Of a stretch of 64,000 bases of DNA, positions 8,068 to 16,662 are shown piece after piece. The notes under the pieces are model-generated. The model was not told the DNA's origin and ran no database searches. It saw nothing but the letters and a program-made list of their open reading frames with translations. Each line of letters opens with the position of its first letter. Within the stretch, counting starts at the first letter, position 1. The stretch comes from Bdellovibrionia bacterium (lineage in GTDB: Bacteria; Bdellovibrionota; Bdellovibrionia; Bdellovibrionales; JAGQZY01), in assembly GCA_030427805.1 (NCBI GenBank), contig JAUICP010000005.1, forward strand, positions 62,001 to 126,000, written 5' to 3'. A program made the position numbers and the translations under genes.

Positions 8068-10770
8068 ATGAAAAAAATAATGTCCTACTTGATATTGTCT
8101 TTAAGTTTTTTACTCGTCTCCTGCACGAGTTCCGTCAAAAAATTAGATCTCGATGAAAAACAGATTATCTGTCAACGTGGGCCGGCGAGTACCTCGAAGT
8201 CCTGCGAACAAAAATTTGAAAGTCTGGGTTCTAGTCCGCAAGCGGTAAGTATCGCTGCAAGTACCACGAGCTTACAAAACCGATGGCAGGACTACGCTTT
8301 AAAGTATGCTTGGGACCCGATTGAAACGCCTGAGTTTTGGTCGCGACTCATTGGCCTTTCTGCCGTCGAAGATATTACTGACCCGTCTCGGCATCCCATC
8401 GAGGTTTTAGGTCGGGGAGAAAGTCTGGCCTGGAAGAAAGCCGATCGCAATCTTCACGATATGAGTCAAGGAAGTTTTCGTCTTAGTAAGGATATGGTTC
8501 TTGGTTTTCACAAAGATATTTCAGGCGTAGTTAAGGCGCAAAGAGAATGGCTCATGAAGCAAAAGCCGGGTCTTCTTTCGCGTCTCTCGGGCTTGTTTCG
8601 CAGAGGCCCGTGGCGCAAACGAAGCATGTTTGATGTCTTCTCATTGAAGTCGCTTTCTGAAGAAGCTTTTCAGGCAAGTCTTGCCAACCAGGAGATCCTT
8701 GGGATTAAAGTTCGAGAACTCCCGACGTCAAGAGTAGGGAGGCGACGAGCTGTTGTGACTCTTGTCTCGCCAAAAAATATTGAATCAAAAGTCAATGAAT
8801 TGCTCCAGTGGACTAATTCGCAAATGGACTTCATTCGAAGTGGTGATTCAAAAGCCATGGACCCGATTGATTTAGCTGCCGAATTTCAGTTTCGATTTGT
8901 AGGCATTATGCCCTTTGAAGATTTGAGCCTAAGGCTTTCAAGACTTTTCATGGATCGAATTCTTTATGAATTTGGATTGCCACCGAGTACGGAGCACTCA
9001 CATGCGTTTGATTACACCCTTTCTTTAGAAAAGCATAAGAAACGAATTCGTGAAGGGGTCGTGCGCACGGTGACTCGCCTTGAAGGAAAGGACTTTGCCG
9101 AAAAAATTCCCACGATTTGGAATTTGGGGCAGGGAACAAACGATCGAGACCTATTGCGAAACCGTCAAGCCTTGCGACGTCTCAAGCCCGATTCTTGGCA
9201 TGACGTTCTCAAATTTGGTGAAAGTCAAAAGATGTTTGCTTTTGGGCAAGACGGATTTTTTCACGATCAATACGGCGTGCCCTATATCATGCATGAATAT
9301 GCCGAGGATAAGTACAGACTCTATCCAATTCCTGAATCGGTCTATGCCCTTTATGGACGATCGGGTCGAATTAATGGTGAAGAGGGTGTTGAAAGAGAGA
9401 TTAATCCGGTTCATCGCAAGTTGATCGATACTCATGTGCAAGTTCTCAAGGATATGGAAGAAGGGAATATTGCGGCAAAGCTCGTAGAGATTGAGCCCTA
9501 TTCAACGATTGCAAAAGCCAATAAAGCTTCGGAATTGTTTTTTTACGATTGGCAGTTTCCGCTTCTTTCTTGGGTGAGTGAAATTCGTGAAAACCCGATT
9601 TTGGACCCCATGGCGGCGCTATCTCCCAACCGTGGCGACCCCATAAAAAGAAAAGCCGGAGGAACCAGTCAGTTTGAACGGATTTGGTTTCGTGGAATGG
9701 AAGAAATGTTCGTAGGTGATGTTATTGGCCAGTACCAACTTCGCGACCTGGATTTTGCGCAGATGCAAGATTGGGCCGAGAAGAATCTTGCGGGAGACCA
9801 AAAAGACATTATCCTCGGGAAAATTTGGAAGAGCCGAAACATTTTACACGAAGCAGGTCGAAAGCTTCTCAGCAAGTTTTATTCTGAATTGGATCGACTG
9901 AGTCCAGCAGCCAGAAAGATTGCAGAAATGCATCCTCGCTACAAAGGAATTCAACTTTATTTAAAATACACGAAGCTTGGTTATAAAACCTTTTCTGAGG
10001 GCCTTAGCGTATTAGGGGATGATTCTATCTATCTCATGCGGGCCCAAGCGTCGGGAAGGACTTTAATTCTTGGTTTTCGTTCTGAAGTCGATCAAAGAAT
10101 GCTTGCGGACATGCTCTTGCATAGGGGTGGCCGAGATTGGATGATTCAGGTTCAAAATGAAATTGATCGAATTTTAGAAACTATGAGCCAGGACGAAATC
10201 CAAGCAAAGATTGAAGCGGGTGAGAATTTAATCGATGGAGCTCTTGCCAATCAAATCGCCCAGAGAGCGACGACAGACAGTCGTTTTAATGCTCTTTTAA
10301 GAAGCGTCACTCGGCGCGTATTGGCGAATCCTTATCGTTCTCGAGGTTCTGAAGAAGAGTTTCAAAGAACTTTTGTCGAAATGTATTTACATGCTGTCAA
10401 CAATACACCACCAAAGGCAGGGCTTTCGACAACGACGAATCCTTCGCTTTTGACTCGCGTTCGTCAAGATCGAGAGACTGGCGAGTATAAATTGGCATTT
10501 GCCAATAGTGAGTTTGATGGATCCATTTACATTATGCGAATTCCGCGAGAATATGCCAATGTTCAATATGCAACGACCTACGACGATCAATACGAGGTTT
10601 ACGTGCGGAAACCACCAAAGACCATTCAGTCCTGGTTTGCAATTCGCCATAAGCTCGATTTAGAAGATATCATTCCTCCGGAACTCACTGACGTGCCGGA
10701 GCCAACTCGATCGGAAGTTGAAAACTTTCTGCAGGAGTTTTTCGTCCTACGCCGAGGCGTTGATTTCTAA
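8068..10770 (+). CDS. Lipoprotein with a degenerate Fic-like domain
   Basis: ATG at 8068 is preferred over a TTG 30 nt upstream because it begins a clear lipoprotein signal, with a hydrophobic stretch ending LLVSC (lipid-modified cysteine about residue 21). Residues about 235-310 read like a Fic domain: a P-x-x-V helix, a WTNSQMDF segment, DPIDLAAEFQFRFVGIMPFE, then SRLFMDRILYEFGLPP. The catalytic HPFxxGNGR is replaced by M281-P-F-E-D-L-S-L-R289, so the histidine and the GNG loop are lost. The remaining 600 residues are not recognised. The reading is by eye; if right, the protein is a non-AMPylating Fic relative anchored in the envelope. It is a single gene ending in a terminator. Confidence 0.8.
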   Translation: MKKIMSYLILSLSFLLVSCTSSVKKLDLDEKQIICQRGPASTSKSCEQKFESLGSSPQAVSIAASTTSLQNRWQDYALKYAWDPIETPEFWSRLIGLSAVEDITDPSRHPIEVLGRGESLAWKKADRNLHDMSQGSFRLSKDMVLGFHKDISGVVKAQREWLMKQKPGLLSRLSGLFRRGPWRKRSMFDVFSLKSLSEEAFQASLANQEILGIKVRELPTSRVGRRRAVVTLVSPKNIESKVNELLQWTNSQMDFIRSGDSKAMDPIDLAAEFQFRFVGIMPFEDLSLRLSRLFMDRILYEFGLPPSTEHSHAFDYTLSLEKHKKRIREGVVRTVTRLEGKDFAEKIPTIWNLGQGTNDRDLLRNRQALRRLKPDSWHDVLKFGESQKMFAFGQDGFFHDQYGVPYIMHEYAEDKYRLYPIPESVYALYGRSGRINGEEGVEREINPVHRKLIDTHVQVLKDMEEGNIAAKLVEIEPYSTIAKANKASELFFYDWQFPLLSWVSEIRENPILDPMAALSPNRGDPIKRKAGGTSQFERIWFRGMEEMFVGDVIGQYQLRDLDFAQMQDWAEKNLAGDQKDIILGKIWKSRNILHEAGRKLLSKFYSELDRLSPAARKIAEMHPRYKGIQLYLKYTKLGYKTFSEGLSVLGDDSIYLMRAQASGRTLILGFRSEVDQRMLADMLLHRGGRDWMIQVQNEIDRILETMSQDEIQAKIEAGENLIDGALANQIAQRATTDSRFNALLRSVTRRVLANPYRSRGSEEEFQRTFVEMYLHAVNNTPPKAGLSTTTNPSLLTRVRQDRETGEYKLAFANSEFDGSIYIMRIPREYANVQYATTYDDQYEVYVRKPPKTIQSWFAIRHKLDLEDIIPPELTDVPEPTRSEVENFLQEFFVLRRGVDF

Positions 10771-10793
10771 AGCTTTGTAAAAAGCTGTTTTTT
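10771..10793 (+). terminator. Probable intrinsic terminator after the Fic-like lipoprotein gene
   Basis: AGCTTT (10771-10776) and AAAGCT (10781-10786) form a 6-bp stem with a GTAA loop, followed by one G and six T residues. The stem is short and AT-rich, so strength is uncertain. Confidence 0.55.
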
Positions 10794-10831
10794 CGCTTTT
10801 CAGAGCAATATCAGCTTGGTAGCCTAGCTTT

Positions 10832-11776
10832 ATGGCTGCTAAGAAAACTTCATTGTGGAACCCTTTAAACGAATCGTCTCGTGTGAGTCTTATTGCTCCA
10901 GGTTTTAAAACTTTGCCGCGACAATTGGGACCGGCCAAGAGCTTCTTAAAAGATTGGGGCCTCAATGTGGACTATCCGAAGGACACTTTTGGCTCTCACT
11001 TTATGATGGCCCATTCGGATAAGAAGCGCTTTAAAAACTTAAAAAAGGCCCTTCTCACTCCGACCTCAGATGGAGTTTGGTGTATTCGTGGCGGTTATGG
11101 TTCTATGCGACTGTTGCCTTATCTTGATCAAATCAAACGACCCAAGCAGCAAAAGCTATTTATTGGCTTGAGTGATATCACGAGTCTGCTTCTCTATCTC
11201 AAACAAAAATGGGGTTGGACGGTTTTGCACGGGCCGACCCTTGATCGCCTTGGATCGGGGCGTGTTGAGCCAAGAGAACTCGATCTTCTCTACGACATCG
11301 TTTTTGGTGAGACGACCCAGGTAGAGTTTAAGGGGCTGAAAGCTCTCAACTCCCTCGGAAAAAAGAAAGCACTCATCAAAGCACCTATTACCGGTGGTAA
11401 TTTAATAACCCTGCAAGCATCAATCGGTACGCCATACGAGATTGAGACTCGTGGACATTTTTTATTTATTGAGGATATAGGTGAGCGGGCTTACCGAGTG
11501 GACCGGGTCCTTGAGCATTTAAGGCAGGCGGGTAAGTTAAAAGGTGTAAAGGGACTTCTCGTGGGGCAGTTTACTCACGGCAACGAACCCGGTAATAAAA
11601 GGTCACTCGTACCAAAGGCAATTCAAGAGTTTGCACAAACTGTTGATTTTCCTGTGGTGAGTGGAATCGAATGTGGTCACGGTTACATTCAACGTCCTTT
11701 GCCCTTTGGTCCTAAGGCGCAATTGAGTCTTGGAGCAAAACCATTCTTAGTTTGTGATACAGGGTGCGCCGGCTAA
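10832..11776 (+). CDS. ldcA: LD-carboxypeptidase (peptidase S66)
   Basis: LdcA removes the terminal D-alanine from tetrapeptides during murein recycling, in the cytoplasm. The serine-peptidase triad can be placed at Ser114 (IGLSDITS), Glu214 (FIEDIGERAYRVDR) and His283 (ECGHGYIQRPLPFG), matching the order and spacing of the family. CIRGGYGSMRLLP is the other signature. There is no signal peptide, consistent with a cytosolic enzyme. The ATG at 10832 lacks a strong ribosome binding site. The stop overlaps the next start as TAATG. Mpl two genes downstream uses the tripeptide product. Confidence 0.93.
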   Translation: MAAKKTSLWNPLNESSRVSLIAPGFKTLPRQLGPAKSFLKDWGLNVDYPKDTFGSHFMMAHSDKKRFKNLKKALLTPTSDGVWCIRGGYGSMRLLPYLDQIKRPKQQKLFIGLSDITSLLLYLKQKWGWTVLHGPTLDRLGSGRVEPRELDLLYDIVFGETTQVEFKGLKALNSLGKKKALIKAPITGGNLITLQASIGTPYEIETRGHFLFIEDIGERAYRVDRVLEHLRQAGKLKGVKGLLVGQFTHGNEPGNKRSLVPKAIQEFAQTVDFPVVSGIECGHGYIQRPLPFGPKAQLSLGAKPFLVCDTGCAG

Positions 11777-12828
11777 TGCTTGAGGCGCGACTGAACGAGA
11801 AATTCAAATCCATCCCTAAAACCGTGACCCCGGGATTTCGACTTTCTGTTGTCCAAAATGGTAAGAAGAAAGCAGAAGTCAACTGGGGCAAGGTTTATCC
11901 CTATTACGACCTGGCTTCCCTGACGAAAATTTTATTTACAACATCCTTGCTAATGAAACTCGTTAGCGAGAAAAAGCTGTCTGTCGACGATCCCGTTAAA
12001 AAGTACGTCCCTTGGTTTGCAAACTCCAAGGCGAAAGTTAAAAACCTTCTCAACCATACGGCGGGACTGACTTGGTGGTTGCCGATCTACAAAAAGATAA
12101 ACCGACATCAGTCGATTTCTTTTCGCTGGTTAGAACTCCAAGGGATTTTAAAAAAAGAAAGAGTCAAAGAGTCGGGGAAAAGGTCGGTCTATTCCGATCT
12201 CGATTTTTTTTACCTCGCTTTGGTTTTAGAAAAAATATTCGACAGACCACTATCTTGGATTTATCAGAGTCTAGCAGAAGATTCGCCTGTTTTTGAGGGG
12301 CTGCATTTTAATTGGGGTGAAAAGCTTCAGCTTAAATACAAAAAGAGCCAATACGCTCCAACGGAAGCCTGCCCTTGGAGAGAGAAGACCCTTCAAGGTG
12401 AAGTTCACGACGACAATACATGGGCTCTTGGGGGGCTTTCGACCCATGCCGGTCTTTTTGGTGGCTTGGGTGAGGTGGAAGATTGGTTTTTGGCTCTTCG
12501 GAAGTGTTATTCTAGCCCCAAAAACTTTTTGGGAATTAAACCAGAGGTGGCAAAACTCTTTAGCCGACCGTCTCTAGCGAGATCCCAAGGCGACTGGGGT
12601 TTGGGCTTTATGATGCCTTCAAAAAAGGGCTCGAGTGCAGGCAGTTATTTATCGCGCAACTCAATTGGACATACTGGGTTTACCGGGACGTCCTTTTGGT
12701 GGGATCAGAAGAAAGATTTAGCTATTATTCTACTATCCAATCGAGTTCATCCCAGCCGTAAAAATCGTGAATTTGTTAAGTGGCGTCCCAAGATCCACGA
12801 CATCGTATACAAAGAGCTTTTTGCTTGA
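11776..12828 (+). CDS. Serine hydrolase of the beta-lactamase (class C/PBP-like) family
   Basis: ATG at 11776 shares one base with the ldcA stop (TAATG), so translation is coupled; a GTG 12 nt upstream is less likely. The SxxK nucleophile motif is S48-L-T-K51 in DLASLTKIL, the second motif is Y-S-D in SVYSDLDFF, and HTGFTG near the C-terminus matches the third, HxG-type motif. There is no signal peptide, which is unusual for a PBP-like hydrolase. Its place between ldcA and mpl suggests an amide- or ester-cleaving role in muropeptide handling. Substrate is unknown; an esterase is the alternative. Confidence 0.85.
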   Translation: MLEARLNEKFKSIPKTVTPGFRLSVVQNGKKKAEVNWGKVYPYYDLASLTKILFTTSLLMKLVSEKKLSVDDPVKKYVPWFANSKAKVKNLLNHTAGLTWWLPIYKKINRHQSISFRWLELQGILKKERVKESGKRSVYSDLDFFYLALVLEKIFDRPLSWIYQSLAEDSPVFEGLHFNWGEKLQLKYKKSQYAPTEACPWREKTLQGEVHDDNTWALGGLSTHAGLFGGLGEVEDWFLALRKCYSSPKNFLGIKPEVAKLFSRPSLARSQGDWGLGFMMPSKKGSSAGSYLSRNSIGHTGFTGTSFWWDQKKDLAIILLSNRVHPSRKNREFVKWRPKIHDIVYKELFA

Positions 12829-12857
12829 TAGTTTAAAGACTTTTAGAGGAGAGCAGT

Positions 12858-14303
12858 GTGGCAATGGCTTCAAAAGGTTATTTTCAGCAGTTAAAAGCGG
12901 GAGCTCATATTCATTTGATGGGCATCTGTGGTACAGCCATGGGAAGCTTGGCTGGCCTCTTAGTTGATCGCGGTTTTAAGGTGACCGGTAGCGATCAGAA
13001 TGTTTACCCACCGATGTCGACCCAACTCAAAGATCTGGGGATCGAGATCATGGAGGGGTATAAAAAAGAAAATTTACAGCCCCGTCCCGATTTTGTCGTT
13101 GTCGGAAACGTTATTTCTAAACACTATGAAGAGGCCGCCGCACTATTAGAAACAGATATTCCCTTTACATCACTTCCGGTAATGATTGGTCAGGCCATAA
13201 TTGAAGATCGCCATAGTCTCGTTGTTGCTGGTACCCATGGTAAGACGACGACCACTTCGATGGCGACTTGGCTTGCTGAGTGCTGTGGATTTGAGCCCGG
13301 TTATTTAATCGGTGGAATTCCTAATAATTTTAAGAAAAGTTATCGACTTCCGCAAAAAGATCTCTTTGTGATTGAGGGCGATGAATACGATACGGCCTTT
13401 TTCGACAAAGTACCTAAGTTTAATCACTATAGGCCGCGAACTGTAATTTTCACCAGTTGCGAGTTCGACCACGCCGATATTTACGATTCTATCGACGATA
13501 TTCGTAAAGCCTTTAGTCATCTTATGGAGATTATCCCCAAAGACGGTCTCCTTGTTTACTATGCTGAAGAGGATGAAGTTTCGTCTCTTGCCAAGAAGTA
13601 CACGGGGAAGAAAATTGGTTATGGAATCAGTAGGGGCGATATACGGGCGAGAGATATTCGAGTTGAGCCCGGAAAAGCGACTTACTTTAAACTTGAAGGC
13701 GATGTGCCTGAAACGTGGAAGGATGTTGAATTTTGTCTACCACTATTTGGAGACTATAACTTGCTCAACGCCCTATCAACCCTTGCCGTTGCTATTCACT
13801 ACGACTGGCCTCTCGGTCGCTGCAAAGAAGCCCTAGAAACCTTTTTGAGCGTCAAAAGAAGGCAGGAATTATTAGGAGAGCCGGGTGGAATTAAGGTCAT
13901 TGAAGATTTTGCTCATCATCCGACGGCTGTTAAAAAAACCATACAAGGGGTGCGAAGACAGTTTCCGGACGGGCGATTGTTTGCGGTTTTTGAACCTCGA
14001 TCAGCAACATCTCGGCGCAAAGTTTTTCAAAAAGCCTATGAAGAAGCGTTTTTGCAGGCCGATTATACTTTAATCGCTAAACCCTATGATCAATCGAAAA
14101 TTCCCGAAGAAGAACGCTTTTCTACGGACGCGTTGATTTCGAGTTTGAAAGCACACAATAAAGAAGCCCTGGGTGCCGATTCTGTCGAAGAAATCATCGA
14201 GTCCATCCGCAAAGAAGCTCAGTCTGGGGACACGGTTCTCATCATGTCCAATGGTGGATTTGATGGAATTTACGTCAAGCTGCTTTCAGTTTTAGATGTG
14301 TAG
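12858..14303 (+). CDS. mpl: UDP-MurNAc:L-Ala-gamma-D-Glu-meso-DAP ligase
   Basis: Mpl joins recycled murein tripeptide to UDP-MurNAc, bypassing MurC, MurD and MurE. GTG at 12858 is 6 nt from GGAG; the ATG two codons later would be 12 nt away. The N-terminal HLMGICGTAMGSLAGLL binds UDP and the ATP loop is AGTHGKTTTTS (about residues 124-134). DFAHHPTAVKKT and FEPRSATSRR belong to the C-terminal domain. GDEYDTAFFDKVPKF is the usual Mpl segment where MurC differs. The length of 481 residues is typical. The neighbouring LdcA makes the tripeptide substrate. Confidence 0.94.
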   Translation: MAMASKGYFQQLKAGAHIHLMGICGTAMGSLAGLLVDRGFKVTGSDQNVYPPMSTQLKDLGIEIMEGYKKENLQPRPDFVVVGNVISKHYEEAAALLETDIPFTSLPVMIGQAIIEDRHSLVVAGTHGKTTTTSMATWLAECCGFEPGYLIGGIPNNFKKSYRLPQKDLFVIEGDEYDTAFFDKVPKFNHYRPRTVIFTSCEFDHADIYDSIDDIRKAFSHLMEIIPKDGLLVYYAEEDEVSSLAKKYTGKKIGYGISRGDIRARDIRVEPGKATYFKLEGDVPETWKDVEFCLPLFGDYNLLNALSTLAVAIHYDWPLGRCKEALETFLSVKRRQELLGEPGGIKVIEDFAHHPTAVKKTIQGVRRQFPDGRLFAVFEPRSATSRRKVFQKAYEEAFLQADYTLIAKPYDQSKIPEEERFSTDALISSLKAHNKEALGADSVEEIIESIRKEAQSGDTVLIMSNGGFDGIYVKLLSVLDV

Positions 14304-14496
14304 AGTTCTGAGAAAGCCTGTCTTTTTAGGTATTAAGGTCACTTCCGTAATGGGTTAAACACCTATCAACTCTTTTGACAGCCAGCTAAGTTTTGAACAC
14401 TCGTTCAGGATATTAGACAATCTAGGGACCTTTCGCCTGGCCCTGTATTCGCTATAGATAGGATCGTGGTTTGGAGGACTACGTAAAGGAATTCTA

Positions 14497-16662
14497 ATGG
14501 GAAGAATTTTTTCGCGACGTCCTCTTAGGTTTAGGTATAGTCGAACTCTAAAAAACGGAATACTCAAATCGGGTTTACTTTTACTCTTAATGATGGGCTT
14601 GGGCGCCTGTGGAGAGTTTGAAAGTAAAGACTTGGCTAGTGAGCCTAAGGTTCTCGTTGCAAACGAAATGTTTAATAAGTTTAAAAAAGCGATTGATAAG
14701 AATTGTAATGCTTGTCATACGTCGGTCAATTCTCTAACTCCAGGGGTTTCGGATTTCGCTTCTTTAAAAACCGAAGACGACTGGACCAATCATCCTTTAA
14801 AATTGGTTGTGGCTGGTGATTTACGGAAATCTCTCGTTTATTATCGAATGAGATTTGCCAAAACAATTACAGGATCGGCGAGTTCAAACATGCCTTTTGA
14901 AACGGCTGGAGCTCCTGACAATATGACTCAGCAAGATGCCGATGATATTGCCAACTATATTATGTCTCTTGGGCCAACCACGGTTTCTGAGCAAGCTGCC
15001 GACCTCGGAACCCTTGCAAAAATCAAAATGGTTTTAAATGGCAAGGCGATATCAACTCTCGATGTGGCAAGTACTCTTAAAGATGGGTCGAGCATTTTGA
15101 TTGACGAAGAAAAGTTGAAGGCTCGTGTTCAAATATGGCTTCAGGAGCCAGAGGGGCAGGAGAAGCTAAAGAACTTTTTCATGCTAGCCCTTGGGCAGAA
15201 TCAATTGGAAGGTTTTAATAATAGTCTTTTTGGACGGGTGAGCACTGGAAATAACCGCGAAGTTCGTTTTCGTGAGAATATGTCAGAGTCCTTTGCTCGT
15301 ACGGCTCTGAAAATTGCAAATGAGGATCAGCCGTTTACAAATATCGTTTCTTCGAGAAACCACGCAATGACTTCGGCCTTATTATCAGCCTACCGATTTG
15401 TGGATAACTCGAGTGTGCAAAGTGTTCCGATGAATCAAAATACGTTTAGGGATCATCTTCGCGCACTCCCTGTTAGCGACTTTACGGACTGGCGTTTTGT
15501 GAATCTTACGAATCGCAATAACGACAATCCAACGGCATTTGACGATATGGCAGCCTTAAGAGCTGTAGCGGATAATGAAGATTTCAGCCTACAAATAAGA
15601 CGGGTGGGATTCTTTAGTACCCTAGCCTTCCAGGTCAAGTGGATGACCAATGTCGATAATGATTTTCGTGTCACGGCCAATCAGGCACTTATTGGGGCTC
15701 TCAATAAAACCTTCGAAGCCGGTGATGCCACGGCCCACGGTGAGGACCTCAGCGCCCTCGATAGTGATCATGCCGCCCCGGGTACTGCTTGTTATCAGTG
15801 CCATCGCTTGCTCGATCCAATGCGCGCTGTTTTTAGGCAGTCCATGAATGAAAACTATCGTGTACCCGCAAGTGGTATTAGCAATGTCCCGAATGCTTAT
15901 TTTGCCTTTCAAGACTACCGTCAAGATATGCAGAATGTTGGACAGCTAGCGACGAACATTAAAAATCATCCGTATTTTGCGGACTCTTGGGTTGGAAAAC
16001 TCTGTCAGTTTGTTAACTCTCAACCCTGTGATGACAAAGACGACGAGTTCAACCGAATCGCAGATGTCTTTAGAAATAGTAATTTTAACTTTATGACCAT
16101 GGCCGTTGAGCTCTTAACTTCTCCTTTAGTGACTCGAGAAAGAGGGCTCGACAATGCAATGATTAGTATCAGTCGACGAAGTCACTTTTGTAGAGCCCTA
16201 GAGGTAAGGTTTGCAGAGCATATTGAGCGCACGGGTAGTGCTTCCATAGCTCCTCGGGAACTTTGTGATTTAAATAACGATGTTCGAAGTGCCGTGGCTC
16301 TAATTAGTGACGATGACGTTGCCAGAGGGGCCCCTGGATTTGTTCAATCTCCAGATACCAGCCCATTTAACTATCAGTCGGTTGAAAGACTTTGTAAGTT
16401 GATTGCGCCGACCGTAGTTCGCGCTGACCATGGTTTTGGTTTTGGAAATACCGAAGCACTCACAGACTCTTTAGATGCCATGGTGAATACCTTTATGGGT
16501 TTACCGTCGAATCATCCACGACATGAAGCAGCCGAGCGGGTACTCAGGGCGATTTATGACAAGGCGAATTCGACAGAAGTTGGTCTGGATGAAATTAATA
16601 GTCTACGAGAGAGCTTTATCTTTGCATGTAGCTCTCCAGATTTGGCGGGGATGGGATTATGA
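14497..16662 (+). CDS. c-type cytochrome-like lipoprotein (DUF1592/DUF1588-type)
   Basis: ATG at 14497 follows AAAGGA. The N-terminus has an arginine-rich stretch, a hydrophobic core and the lipobox LGAC (Cys38). Two haem-binding CxxCH motifs are seen: C70-N-A-C73-H in the N-terminal domain and C432-Y-Q-C435-H, the latter followed by LLDPMRAVF as in DUF1588-like domains of large cytochrome-associated proteins. This suggests a periplasmic or outer-membrane-anchored redox protein. It overlaps the next gene by ATGA, and that partner is of a type often found beside such cytochromes. The substrate and the family assignment are inferred from motifs only. Confidence 0.8.
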   Translation: MGRIFSRRPLRFRYSRTLKNGILKSGLLLLLMMGLGACGEFESKDLASEPKVLVANEMFNKFKKAIDKNCNACHTSVNSLTPGVSDFASLKTEDDWTNHPLKLVVAGDLRKSLVYYRMRFAKTITGSASSNMPFETAGAPDNMTQQDADDIANYIMSLGPTTVSEQAADLGTLAKIKMVLNGKAISTLDVASTLKDGSSILIDEEKLKARVQIWLQEPEGQEKLKNFFMLALGQNQLEGFNNSLFGRVSTGNNREVRFRENMSESFARTALKIANEDQPFTNIVSSRNHAMTSALLSAYRFVDNSSVQSVPMNQNTFRDHLRALPVSDFTDWRFVNLTNRNNDNPTAFDDMAALRAVADNEDFSLQIRRVGFFSTLAFQVKWMTNVDNDFRVTANQALIGALNKTFEAGDATAHGEDLSALDSDHAAPGTACYQCHRLLDPMRAVFRQSMNENYRVPASGISNVPNAYFAFQDYRQDMQNVGQLATNIKNHPYFADSWVGKLCQFVNSQPCDDKDDEFNRIADVFRNSNFNFMTMAVELLTSPLVTRERGLDNAMISISRRSHFCRALEVRFAEHIERTGSASIAPRELCDLNNDVRSAVALISDDDVARGAPGFVQSPDTSPFNYQSVERLCKLIAPTVVRADHGFGFGNTEALTDSLDAMVNTFMGLPSNHPRHEAAERVLRAIYDKANSTEVGLDEINSLRESFIFACSSPDLAGMGL

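Noticed and set aside
14375-14380. TTGACA box before the cytochrome lipoprotein gene
   Set aside because: The expected -10 position reads CACTCG; the TATAGAT at 14453 has no matching -35.
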